A DNA stretch of 64,000 nucleotides from positions 62,001-126,000 of the forward strand of contig JARKIF010000025.1 of assembly GCA_029378245.1 (NCBI GenBank), in the 5' to 3' direction. A program made the translations under genes and the position numbers. The notes under the pieces were generated by a model. It searched no databases, had not been told where the DNA came from, and worked only from the letters and a program-made list of their open reading frames with translations. Shown here piece after piece: positions 1 to 10,809 of the stretch; the stretch's first letter is position 1, and each line of letters begins with the position of its first letter. This DNA comes from Roridomyces roridus (taxonomy: Eukaryota; Basidiomycota; Agaricomycetes; Agaricales; Mycenaceae).

Positions 1-682
1 GGACCTGGGCTCGTAGATGTTTTGGTGGGAACCAAGAACCCGAGCGGGCGGTTGCCGTTTGCTATGGCTGATGTTGAGACTGCGTATAACACCACGATCG
101 TCACGGATGCTGGGTTCCCTGTTGGATTTCCCGTCGTGCGTCTCTCTCTCTCTCTCTCATCTACTTCCCACTTTGTCTTTGACTGAATTACCGTCGCAGA
201 TCAACTACAGCGAAAGAATGTTCTTCGACTACCGCTACATGGACACGGTAGGTATCACCCCGCGGTGGGAATTCGGCTTCGGGCTTTCCTATACCACATT
301 CGCGTATTCGGAGCTGGCCATCTCCACCTCTGGAACCTCGCAAGTCGTCACCTTCACGATCAAGAACAACGGCACGCTGGCGGGGACCGAGATTCCTCAG
401 CTCTACATCGGGTTCCCGCCTGCTGCTGGTGAGCCGCCCAAGGTGCTGAGGGGGTTCGATGAGGTGTCGTTGGCGGTGGGTCAGAGCCAGAGTGTTAGTA
501 TCACGGTTGATGAGCGGGGGTTGAGGTGCGTTTTGGTTCTTTGCTTTTTCTGGATGTCATTGCTGAGGCGGTTATGCAGCGTTTGGGACACGCCAAGCCA
601 GAATTGGGTTCGACCTACGGGCAAGTTTAGTGTGTTTGTGGGGGCTTCGAGTCGGGACATTAGGTTACAGGGAACATTCTGA
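1..682 (+). CDS. GH3 beta-glucosidase, C-terminal part (gene starts before the window)
   Basis: This is the 3' end of a glycoside hydrolase family 3 gene, which hydrolyses cellobiose and other beta-glucosides outside the cell. I read three exons: 1-135, 200-525 and 580-682, with introns 136-199 (CT-rich) and 526-579; spliced they give 187 codons and a stop at 680-682. The visible part covers the end of the GH3 C-terminal domain (VLVGTKNPSGRLPF near the start), the very typical block WEFGFGLSYTTF, and the fibronectin III-like domain ending in GKFSVFVGASSRDI. The active-site residues lie upstream of the window and cannot be checked. It sits head-to-tail with the cellobiohydrolase downstream, whose product cellobiose is its substrate. 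Splice sites are inferred from frame and GT/AG. Confidence 0.9.
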
Positions 683-1718
683 TTTTTTTGTGGGAATTAC
701 TGATGAATGAACGAATTGATGGCGGACGGGCGGACATTCCTGGTGAAATTGAGGCGGAAGGATGTAGTAAAGACTCCTCCGAAGTTACCTGCCGCGGCAT
801 CGCAGAAACTGCCCATTTTACCTGCCAGCGGCAGTACTAGCATAAACAATTTACTGATACCGAGGATAATCCAGCCACATCTTCGAGGGCCTCGCGTATG
901 TTGATCTGATTCGGTACCGGCGGCATGTCATGGGGTGGGGGTTGACTTTAACTTTGGCTATCGGACTGCCAAGAGAAAGATATACAGGGACCGAAGGCGG
1001 CGCTGGGGGAAGTTTGGGGAAATGTATCGGAACAAGGAGATAGACAGCGGAAACCCGAGGGATAGGGTGCGTATTGGATGAACAGGGGAGAATTCTCAGT
1101 GCGACCGTATCGAGTGTAAGTGCTACCATTTGGGAAGCAGGTGGATAGAAAGATCCGAATTCAGGTGAGGGTCTGACGTCCAACCGTTATCGCAAGAGAA
1201 TGCACAGTCGGATCGTCCAGATCAGCGGCATCATGTGTTTGCTCCTGTTTGATATCTCTTGTTCCGAACGGCCATGTCGGTGCCAAGCCTTCCTCTGAAA
1301 TAAACCACGGAGACTATGTATACCTCCCAATCGCATTCATACTCGTGGACTGGACAATCGGTGATCTCGGACACAATCACCGTCGTCTTGAAAGTCGCCA
1401 ACTCTCTGAATCTCTCGTGACCTTCAAGTTGCCCTCGCTGGGGTCGCTGAACTATGCGTCGTTTCTGTCTGATAAGCCGGAGGTATTACTGGCACCCGGA
1501 GAATATCCTTGCGTGGATCAAGCCTTCGAAGTGGACATGGGAACATATCGAACAAGCTTGGCAATGGCTTGGCCTGATCTTTCACCACCAGTCCCGACCT
1601 TATACCGCCATCTGCTGGGTCTCTCTTCCCGACGAATATGCGGCTCACTCGAGGTCGTATCCCCGAGTTCCTTCCATACCTTTTCGACTAGTCCTCTGAT
1701 TGTCGCGCTCAATATCGT
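683..1718. other. Intergenic region, upstream of the cellobiohydrolase gene
   Basis: No gene could be supported between the GH3 stop codon and the cellobiohydrolase promoter. Open frames on both strands here are short, overlap each other and match no family I recognise. The stretch presumably holds the GH3 terminator and the upstream regulatory region of the cellobiohydrolase gene, but I identified no specific regulator site. Confidence 0.5.
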
Positions 1719-1726
1719 TATAAAAG
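1719..1726 (+). promoter_or_regulatory. TATA box of the cellobiohydrolase gene
   Basis: TATAAAAG lies 80 bp before the ATG at 1806 in a pyrimidine-rich context, the usual spacing for a strongly expressed fungal secreted-enzyme gene. Confidence 0.6.
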
Positions 1727-1805
1727 CGAGCTGTTCTACGCAGTTTTCTACCAGTCTTCCTCACTCGACTCTTCAGCCATCTTCCGCCCTACGGGACCCA
1801 CAGCA

Positions 1806-3644
1806 ATGTTCCCTACCGCTGTTTTAACAACTCTCTGCTTGCTCGCCGTCGTCTCGGCACAACAGGTCGGCACGCAGGTGGCCGAAAGTGGGTCCAGCTT
1901 ATCTCACTTTCTCATCCGACTGATCACACCTTGTAGACCACCCGCCTCTCCCTGCGCAGACTTGCACGGCTAGCGGCTGCACCACTGTCCAGTCCTCCGT
2001 TGTCCTGGACGGCAACTGGCGCTGGCTGCACGCTACCAACAGCACGACCAACTGCTACACCGGTAACACTTGGGACACCACTCTCTGCCCCGACCCCACG
2101 ACCTGTGCCAACAACTGCGCGCTCGATGGCGCTGACTACTCCGGCACTTACGGTATCACCACCAGCGGTAACGCCCTTACCCTCAAATTCGTCACTGGCG
2201 CCAACATCGGCTCTCGCGTGTACCTCATGGCCAACGCGACGTCGTACCAACCCCTCAAGCTCCTCAACCAGGAGTTCTCCTTTGACGTCGACATGTCCAA
2301 CCTCGGCTGTGGGCTCAACGGCGCCCTCTACCTCTCCGAGATGCCCATGGACGGTGGCTTGACCACGACGAACAAGGCTGGTGCCAAGTACGGAACCGGC
2401 TACTGCGACTCGCAGTGCCCGCACGATCTCAAGTTCATCAAGGGGCTTGTGAGTTGCATTTGAGAGTTTTCATTGAAGATCGTTGTCTAATTGTTTTGTA
2501 GGCCAACATCGTCAACTGGACCGGTGCTGCGACTGACCCCAACTCGGGGAGTGGCTCGCTCGGCACTTGCTGCAATGAGATGGATATCTGGGAAGGTGTG
2601 TTCTCTTTTCGGTGTCTATCGTGTCATCTCTGATTTGTCGTACAGCGAACAAGAACGCGGCGGCATACACTCCCCACGTGTGTAGCACTGCTGGTCTTAC
2701 GGTCTGCAACAGCACTACCCAGTGTGGTGATGGCGACGACCGCGATATGGGCATCTGTGACAAGGACGGCTGTGATTTCAACTCTTTCCGTATGGGCGAC
2801 CAGACTTTCCTCGGCCCCGGTGCGTCTTTCTTTCCTCGTCCCGTTTCAATCTAATCCTCTTCCCAGGCAAGACTGTTGACACCAACTCCAAGTTCACCGT
2901 CGTCACCCAGTTCGTCGCTCCCTCGGGCACTCTCACCGCCATCAACCGGTACGCGACTCTGATTATTTCGATGCGCTGCACTCTCTGACCATCTTGTCAG
3001 TCTCTACGTTCAAAACGGCAAAGTCATCAACAACTCGATGACCGACATCGCCGGCATCTCGCCCGCCGTGAACGGTATCACCGACACCTTCTGCAACGCC
3101 CAAAAGAGCGCGTTCGGCGACTCCAACTCGTTCGAGCGCCTCGGTGGTCTCGCCGCCATGGGACAGGCCCTCGGCCGCGGCATGGTGCTCGCACTCTCCG
3201 TCTGGGACGACCACACCGCTGGAATGTACTGGCTCGACAGCACCTACCCCACTGACGGCGACGTCACCCAGCCTGGTGTCCTCCGTGGACCTTGCTCGAC
3301 GACTTCCGGCGATCCCAAGACGGTCGAGTCCAGTGAAGGTAGCAACCAAGTGATCTTCTCCAACATCAAGTGGGGATCTATCGGTTCGACCTACAGCACC
3401 ACCGGACAACCTACTGGAACGTCGAGCTCTGGTAACACTGGCCCGACGCAGCCTCCTGGTGGTGGCTCTGGTGGATCCATCCCGCAGTATCAGCAATGTG
3501 GCGGTCTTCAGTGGACGGGTTCGGGAACTTGTGTTTCCGGCACGACCTGCACCGTTCTCAACCCTTGTGAGTTCAAACAATCACCTCCTCCTCAGAGCGA
3601 CGAAGCTGACCGGCTTTTCAATAGACTACTCCCAATGTCTTTGA
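1806..3644 (+). CDS. cbhI: GH7 cellobiohydrolase with C-terminal CBM1 (Cel7A type)
   Basis: A reducing-end exo-cellulase that releases cellobiose from crystalline cellulose. Seven exons fit well: 1806-1887, 1937-2448, 2502-2595, 2646-2819, 2867-2948, 3001-3566 and 3625-3644, giving 509 aa. The first ~18 residues form a signal peptide ([18 protein letters not shown]), followed by the mature QQ start. The GH7 catalytic signature NEMDIWE, with nucleophile Glu, the intervening Asp and acid/base Glu, is intact and is cut by the third intron just after its last Glu codon. [20 protein letters not shown] and the [12 protein letters not shown] block are typical of the family. A Gly/Ser/Thr/Pro-rich linker leads to a CBM1 starting at [14 protein letters not shown], with the cysteines and aromatic residues of the cellulose-binding face. 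The seventh exon encodes only the last residues (YSQCL). Length and layout match basidiomycete CBHI. Confidence 0.97.
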
Positions 3645-4003
3645 ATGGCTCTGAGATGATTTCTTCCAAGTAGCTCAACTTTTACGTAGAGTATATCGAA
3701 TGTATTTTTTCAACGTAGCCTTTTTCTTGCCTTTTCCAGTGCGCAGATGAGTATTTGAGGAAAGCCTCCGGGCCTGAAAACTGGTGGCGTCGCTCATGGT
3801 CATCGCACAGGACATGGTTGAACGGGATCAACGACCAAGTTGAAATACCTTGATTCCTCGCCGGTCTTGGGTGCTCAAGCGCTCATCGTTGTCTCATTCA
3901 GAGAGGTGAACGATTGATCCGAATCGCAAACTCATCCCGATCAGCCGGCGGTATCATCCCGACGTATCGGATCGACCTTGACTCACCCTTGACTCACACC
4001 GCC
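3645..4003. other. Short intergenic gap
   Basis: This should hold the cellobiohydrolase 3' UTR and the acetyltransferase promoter. I saw no further gene or repeat. Confidence 0.5.
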
Positions 4004-4751
4004 ATGGTCGAAGCCTGCTCGAACTTTTGTTTCCCCGTTCCAGAAAAGCTTGAGGGCGCGCTCGTCAAACTTGTCCCATTCCTCGTATGCTTGCTCTCCA
4101 CCCGGCCTCTCTTCAAGGACTAAATCTTGAGCCCAGGTCGCTTCCCACGCCGAGGCTTTCTGCGCTAGCTCAGACGACGCCCTCTTCTCGTTCCTTCCCT
4201 GGGGTCCCTTCTCTTCAACCGAGGAGTTCGTCTCCACGGTGCTCGGAGAGCGAATCAACAACAATCCATCCATCGCGCTCTTTGCCGTCATCGACAAAGC
4301 TACTGGCTCTTTGGCAGGGACCATAGGCCTGCTCGATGCTTCTCCTGTCCATCTCTGCGCCGAAATCGGCTTCGTCATCACGCTCAAAAGTTTCCAGCGT
4401 ACTCACGTCACGTCCCACGCGATCGGCCTACTTCTTCATTGGATGCTTGACACGCCGGCTCAAGGCGGGTTGGGATTGCGCCGGGCGGCTTGGAGGGCAA
4501 ATGCGTTTAATGAGAGGAGTGTGAGCGCTGCAAAGCGGATGGGGTTCCGGATGGAGGGGCTCATGCGCTGGGCACGCGTGTTGCCCGAGTCGAGAACGGA
4601 GGCTGAGGGTGCAAGGCGAGAGGGACCTAGAGAGGGAGATCCGAAGCCAAGGTGCCTCGGTGGGGATAGTGTCATTTTGGGTCTCTGTTGGGATGATTGG
4701 GAGGGCGGTGTGCGCGAGCAGGTGGATAAGATCATGAGTCGTGTAATATGA
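4004..4751 (+). CDS. GNAT-family N-acetyltransferase (RimJ/RimL-like)
   Basis: An acetyl-CoA-dependent acetyltransferase of the fungal RimJ/RimL-like group; the substrate cannot be read from sequence. The model is two exons, 4004-4084 and 4137-4751, joined over a 52-nt GT-AG intron, giving 231 aa. The join is supported because it unites LEGALVKLVPF with SSDDALFSFLPWGPF, a block normally close behind it in this family. Further family landmarks are EIGFVITL, the FQRTHVTSHAIGLLLH segment covering the acetyl-CoA-binding loop and helix, and NERSVSAAKRMGFRMEG near the C-terminus, followed by CWDDWEGG. The ATG at 4004 is the first in frame that gives a normal-length N-terminus; no signal peptide or membrane segment is seen, so it is probably cytosolic. 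Confidence 0.82.
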
Positions 4752-5711
4752 AGAGCTCATCCCCCAAAAATGCCTCAAGATTCTGTTCGAACACTCCGAA
4801 ATTCTCAAATACGTGATCATGACCAGTGTCTTCAAACCAGGGAAGCACCCGAAGATCTCCGGAAGCCGTGTGAATAGGGGAGATGTACACGCATTCGAAC
4901 AAAGGAAAAAGTGAAATTTCCCGGAAGGAACGGGGTTGCCACACTGACAGGCGCATGCGCGTTGGGCACAAGGTCGAGTACAGGAACTAAACCGGCTATT
5001 TATTTGCTCACAAGAGCCCAAAGAGAAAGAGAGAAAAAAACAGGTGAGCTGTCTGAGAGCAACTAAGGGCTAGGATCAGATTCGAACAGGGTCCTGGCGG
5101 GAAATGCTGGTGAGTACTGAGGCCTGAGGCCGTTGGTGCATCACCCAGATTGGCGCTGACAAGTCGACCTTGGGCATGCAATTGGAGAAAAGAGGATGAA
5201 AAGAGGGTGAAAAGGGGCTTCAGCGCCGCTCGGCCTCCAACAAGGCTTCAAGCAGCTGGCTGCACCGCTGCTGCGCTGCAGTCCAGACTCCAGCTTGCCG
5301 CCGAATAAGTATCAAGGACCGGACGGTAGAGCGCAATCTGCAGTCCACACGGAGGAGTTGAGGCGATTGGTCAGTTTTCCCAGTGTTTCAAGAACTAGCG
5401 AAGAAGGGCGAGGGACATGGAGGTCGGAAGCAAGAGCAGATTTTCAAACAACCCCAAACAAAAAGCCCCTGAGCGTGTCTGACACTGGATCGGTGGTCCT
5501 GTGCTCAAATATGCTAGAATCCCGCCAAAATTGGCGATTACCACCGACTTTTTTGGACGTCCTGGGTTCATCACTACCGGGAATCTGAGGAGGATGTAGG
5601 ATTTTTAACGGGGCGCGCCAAATTCCAATGGTGTCCAAATTAGCGAAGAGACGGAAGTCCTGTGGTTCCGCACCGGGTGTCAGTGCATCCGCACCCTGTC
5701 TCATTCTTCCA
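4752..5711. other. Intergenic region with one doubtful antisense open frame
   Basis: No gene could be supported with confidence. A minus-strand frame from about 4971 to 4735 ends in a protein-like stretch (FEDTGHDHVFENFGVFEQ) and overlaps the 3' end of the acetyltransferase tail-to-tail. It could be a remnant exon, but it has no recognisable domain and no visible upstream exons. The rest shows no repeat or RNA gene. Confidence 0.3.
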
Positions 5712-5768
5712 TCTATAAAACTCCCGCCATGCCTGCCCAATTCCCACAAACAACCCGTCAACCGAGCA

Positions 5769-6323
5769 TGTCTTACGTCCGTACCCCCAACCTCACTGGC
5801 AGAGTCCGCCGCGCATCAGCACCAGCCATCACCACCACATCAGACTCGGCGGCGCCCATGGTCATCGAGAGCGTCGCACAGAGATTGCGGCGCAGGTCCC
5901 TCCCGCTGGCTCCGAATGCTCCTTCTCCATCACCATCCACGACCATAGAGCAGGGCGCTGCGCTGAGACGCATGGCACCCAGGGACCCGTCGCCGCCCTT
6001 GAATCTAGAGCCGTCGTTTGCTGAAGTAGGGCAATTGAAACGCATCGGCGAGTAGTTGATAATCACGCACCTCAACATGTCTAACGGTTCATCGAACAGA
6101 GTTCAAATCGCCCGATGATACCGCTGTCGCGGAGCCTCTAGCCTCCATCGTTAGAGTCAAGCTCGCATTGGGTTTCATGCCGAGGAAGCGCTCACCTTCA
6201 ACCTCAACACAGCTCACTGCACAGTCGCGTGTATTCCGCCTCCAGTACAATTCGGCGGAGGAAGAGCAGGAATTGAATAACGCACCGCGCTCTCCGAGAG
6301 TGCGATTCTGTGTAAATGCGTAG
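5769..6323 (+). CDS. Small hypothetical protein, Ser/Pro/Arg-rich
   Basis: I do not recognise a family. The frame starting at ATG 5769 opens with MSYVRTPNLTGRVRRA and is rich in Ser, Pro, Arg and Ala with no membrane segment. A TATAAAA motif at about 5712 lies at a sensible distance from this ATG and too close to the alternative ATG at 5729, which decides the start. After about 6022 the first frame hits a stop near an intron-like gap. A second protein-like block follows (IVRVKLALGFMPRKRSPS ... NNAPRSPRVRFCVNA), ending at the TAG 6321-6323. The splice between them is uncertain; GTAGGG at about 6023 with an AG at about 6100 would keep frame. Probably a lineage-specific gene. Confidence 0.45.
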
Positions 6324-7132
6324 AACCTCCACATTTTCAACACCGGATAAATCGTCTTGTTTTTTGAAATTTGAAGTTATTCGCGCCCGTCGTCCCATCT
6401 TAGTTTCCTCCCAACATCTTCAAGTCCAGGCGATGTCAGATCCAATTTAAAGGGGATCGAGGCAAACCGAAAAAAAGTTGACACATTGACTCCTTCACTT
6501 TATCGCAGCAACTCGTTTCGATCGAGTGACCTCGGGGCGGAAGCGTCTTAAGAATCATGATGCCCGCGCAATGCCCGCGCGCTTCCATCTGCTGCTTCTC
6601 ATGGGCATAGTTGAACTCTCAGATCGCGGCAGCTCGCACGTCTTTCCGCACATTTGTTTTCTCGGTAATCCAGGCATCATTGGGGGGGCAACCGTCTGCG
6701 TTTTTTCAATCAAATGTTTCAACAGTAGGAACGGTCGGGAAGGTAGAACTGGAGGGATTCGATACCACATTCCGGTTTGTGTGCCTTCTCAGAGAAGGTC
6801 AAACTACTTGAACTTGTAGCTGGACATTATCGATTCAACGCCTCTGCAACAGAATTATGTACCTGAATCGGACGCGGCGTGTGTTTGTTTGGCGGATGAT
6901 AAATCATGCTTGTGTCCGGATCAGCGCCAGCTCCGACGTTCCCATGTCCCGACTCCCGGCCGACCAACTCCCGATTCCGGTGAAGTGAGTGCTCTTCGTT
7001 TTTGTCCACGGCTCCAACTCACGAAGCACATCTGCTAGGTATCCCTCGTGAGCCTCGTTTGCTCCAGAGCTTCTCTCACATAGGCGGCCACAAAACTTTG
7101 TATGGCACTCGAAACTCTTTGAGCCACCCGCC
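6324..7132. other. Gap without a supported gene
   Basis: Only short overlapping frames on both strands; no domain, RNA gene or repeat recognised before the inverted-repeat element that starts at 7133. Confidence 0.4.
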
Positions 7133-7628
7133 AAGGGGGCATCGGGATCCGAAAATCGGATATAGGGTCGAAAAGATTTTTTCGACCTTGGCTGGACCCC
7201 CCCCCCCTCCCCTACTATATAAGGCAGATCATTCCCACAGTCATGTGACATCAGCGGCGGTCCGCCTGGCTCCGAACAACCAATGTCAATAGGACATGAA
7301 CCAACATGTTTCCGGAGATGCCAGGGTGTATTCTACACATGTCATGACCACCCTGAGCAATAATCTTCACTACTTGTGAATAAATATCGGAAGAGCTGTG
7401 ATGTATTATGTAATATACCGTTCCCAATTTGGAAATTTTGATCGTTCAAAGGCTCTCAGGGTTTGTAGTCCTAAGCAAGATGTTTTACTACTATCCATAT
7501 GTGTGAGAAGGTGCTCCAAAGCCCCCAGAACGAGCCCAGTAATATATGGGTAGAAGTTTTTTTCGAGGCCGCTCGAGACCCCCCCCCCCCCCTCCCCCGG
7601 TACGATTTTCCGATCCCGATGCCCCCTT
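7133..7628. mobile_element. MULE-like non-autonomous element, 496 bp, 10-bp target duplication
   Basis: The two ends are inverted copies over about 26 bp with one mismatch, beginning AAGGGGGCATCGGGATC. Immediately outside lie near-identical 10-bp direct repeats, GCCACCCGCC on the left (7123-7132) and GACACCCGCC on the right (7629-7638), 9 of 10 matching. A 9-10 bp duplication is the usual mark of Mutator-like elements. Inside, a ~50-bp motif with an AT-palindromic core followed by a long C-tract occurs twice in direct orientation (about 7165-7213 and 7547-7597). No transposase is encoded. The terminal match could in principle be a chance palindrome, but the paired duplication argues against that. 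Confidence 0.55.
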
Positions 7629-7638
7629 GACACCCGCC

Positions 7639-10600
7639 GCTTACTCTCAGCACTCGTAGCTCGTCTTGTCTGCTTGACGCTCACCGATGGCGATGGCCTC
7701 TCCGTCGACCCTGGGATTTGGAATGCCTGGAGGATCGCGGTCGTCCGGGGAGGAGATAGTGGGATGTCGATCCACAGCTGGGCCTTCGAGACGCAGACGC
7801 CCGAAGCTGTGGCTTCAGACCTCCCTCTACCGAAGAGGACGCTAGATGGGACTCTAACCGTGGTGTGTCTGTTCGTCTTTCGTCGTCCCGAATGGAGAGT
7901 TCATGCTACGAGCAGATCATTCACACCGATTCCACGACGCTCGAGTTGCTTTTCGTCCTTTCTTCGCCTTTCACGTCGACTGGCGATAGGTGGATGGGGA
8001 TGTCGCAGGAATACAGTATTCAAGTGTGCGTGCGCCCACAGCTCATCTTTGTCAAGTCCTTATACCCTGCAGACTTCCCGAGTCTTCGGGCGCCTTCACG
8101 TTGGCGCCCACAGCGTCTGGATGATTTATTGCCGGAATTCAGGTCGGATTTCGCATCGCGCGGACATGGCCACGAGGCCGGTACCCGGGCTGCTCGTACG
8201 TCGGAGCGCTAGGATTGCGATGGGCTTTTCCCTTCCTGGATGAGGAGCGCGTGGCCATCGACTGCCTTCATCTCACCGCCCCGCGTTATTCGAGGAGGAT
8301 GCCTTGCGCGCAGACAGCGGAGTACTAGACCATCATGATGACGACGAGAGCGCCCAGTCGCAGCCCCGTATTCCTTCGCCTTCGTCCCCTCTCACCCAGC
8401 TCTCATCCCCACCCTCACTCTCATCACCTCCGCCACTGGACTCGCTTTGCAACGTGTGTATGGCGTATGCGGTCGTATTCCCAGTCCGGGCAGCACGAAT
8501 CTGGCCATGCCTCTCCACGCTGCCAATGACCAAGAGGAGGAAGCTGCTTCGGCGGCACAGATCCCCCCTTCTACCCTGCCCGATCCGGCGCACGCTACGC
8601 AATCCACCTGCCTCCCTTCTCGTCGTCTTCGTCTCCGGACTCGGAGGGTAATTCGTCGATGCAGATCACTTCACCCCCAAGTCCTGCGTCTACAGCCCGC
8701 CCTCCCTCTCCTTCTCGTGGCATCCCTTCACCAGCATCCCCTCACCCTCATCACCCCGCCGCGGGACTCCCGCATCGCAGGGTCTCTCTGGCCTCCACCT
8801 CGTGGAGGAAACTGCTTTGACGACGCAGAGCTCCGCTTCTGCTCATGGTACCGTGTGGACGCTGCGCACTCCACCACACCGTTCTTCCCATCCGCGGCGG
8901 GGGATTCGTTGATCTAGATCTGGTCTCCACCAAGTCTTCCGTCTACTTCCTCTCCTTTCCCCCATGCGACCTTGGATTTCAGGGGTGAAGCTGCGCAGTC
9001 CACCGCCCCGTCCTCCCTATCGTCGTCATTCTCGGAGGATGATGCAGATACTTCACGCAGCGGACGTGTCTGGATCTCATACTACCGACGATTCCCTGCG
9101 AGGCTTGTTTCCGTCGGGACGAGGAGGCACTGGTGCATCTGTATTCCCAGATCGTTCCCCGGCAAGGAGAGCGTAGGAGGTGTCGAGTCCCGTCTGGACG
9201 GTGGTTTTGCCAGACCAGGAGTATCATCGGCACGATGACCCCATCGACAGTCTCCCCTCCCCCGCCACCATCTTCGCGGCGGACGACCACGAGAACGACG
9301 ACCTGGAGTATCTTGACCAGCTCTCGTACCGGCTCTTGGTATCTTGGTAGAAGATAACTCGCTTCTGTGTTTCGAGGAGTGGGGATCCCTGTGCAGAGGC
9401 GGGCGAGATGGATGAGGCGGGTCTGGCGTAAATCGGGTGTTTGGAAGACGCGGAGGACGGGCTGCAAGACGATGGGGATGAAGACGGCTTGGCATCAGCG
9501 GGGTTGGTGGAATCGCTGGCCGTGGTGGCATCTGCGGGTCTTGCTGACGAGTATAAAGCAGATAGGGCTGCAGATGCGCAGGAGTCGGCGCAGCGGGAGC
9601 GCAGGGTGTTCGAGATGGGAAGCTGTGGATGGCACCATCTCTTTGTCTGCAGGTTCCGAGGATGGCTGAGGGCTCGGGCGGCTGGGCCTTGTGGGTATCG
9701 GGACGGGGCGAGCGTGTTGGTGATGCTTCCGGTGGAGGACTTGCAGACGACGTTGGCGAATTCGCTGTTGAGGAAGTACCAGTCGAGCTTTTGCAAATGT
9801 ATCTTGTTGCCACCAAAACCGTTCGACACGAGGCGTGCATTGGGCCATGGCAGTGCACGTGATTGACTGATCCGGCGGCACAGCTCGTTCCGGTACCGTC
9901 ATCATTCCTGGGCGCATAACTTTCGAGACGCACTGGGCGCTCACTTTTCCTGCAGAGATGTTCTAGTCTCTGTCCATTATCTGCGGCTTGTCTCTGCACA
10001 TCACTACGCTGGTCTCATCTGGCTTCAATCCCGAGCTACTTACTTCGAGTCCCGACCCCGATCCCTCCCGTCAATTTGGTCTTGGATGAACGACTTGGTG
10101 GTTTCGGTCTTGCGGATTCAGCGAGGGTATTTGTCGCTGACACTCCTATCTGGCTGTTCTGAGCTGCTTTTCCCAAGTTATGGCTCGTTATTCATTCCGG
10201 CGGCTTATCCGTTGTCGCGCTGGGCATGATACGCCGTTCGTCGGCGTTCAAACCTCTACAGCTCTCGGACCCGAGTCTTCCGTTCGTCGCCGCACTCCGA
10301 GTCTGACTCCGATCATCGCGTCGGGTAACCCGGCGTTCCTCGTCTGTTCTTGGCACAATGTCATCTCGGGAAGGCTTCTCGTATGGGTCCCGCTCTCCTG
10401 GGCTGTCCACTAAAATTGGAACAAACACGTCTCGAGCCGTCCTCCTATGGGTCTCATGAATTATCGAATTATCCCTATTGATGTGGTCAGAAAGCATGAA
10501 CGCGCTCAAAAAAGAAGGATCGGTCCTGGGTTTTCTTCCAATTTCGTCTGTTTAGCCACTCTGGAGTCGAGCCCGAAGCACGGTCGCACCTAAGATTGGC

Positions 10601-10809
10601 CTTCCGTAAACGAACTCTGACACTCCACGAATCTGAATTGGCTACCCACCTAGGAAAGCGGCACCACACCGGCACCAGAATAACGACGAGCTCCTGATAT
10701 CGCGGGATTATGACAGATAGAATCATAGATGCTGTGGCGCCTGCGCGGTATACATGCATAGGCTCTCACTACCGGGCTCCCCTCCCCTCTACGCCCTTCC
10801 CGAGCAGAT
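7639..10809. other. Decayed or unresolved coding-like sequence
   Basis: Several frames read like low-complexity Ser/Pro- and Asp/Glu-rich protein but are broken by stops and frameshifts. Examples on the + strand are 8304-8460 (DHHDDDESAQSQPRIPSPS), 8660-8820 (Ser/Pro-rich), 8972-9070 (SSSFSEDDADT) and 9441-9620 (acidic, GLQDDGDEDGLASAG). On the minus strand 9829-9224 is also open for 201 codons. I could not assemble one spliced gene with a recognisable domain on either strand. The most likely reading is an eroded regulatory-type gene. 9870-10809 shows nothing recognisable. Confidence 0.25.

Noticed and set aside
851..1183. A 110-codon minus-strand frame upstream of the cellobiohydrolase gene
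   Set aside because: No start context, no homology recognised, and it lies in the expected promoter region.
4428..5021. A 197-codon minus-strand frame antisense to the acetyltransferase
   Set aside because: Most of it is the mirror of a well-supported gene, and the sequence lacks protein-like features.
9082..9999. A 305-codon minus-strand open frame
   Set aside because: Its composition is Pro/Arg/Ser/Thr-rich and it overlaps two other long frames on both strands; GC-rich sequence opens several frames at once here. No domain or intron structure supports it.
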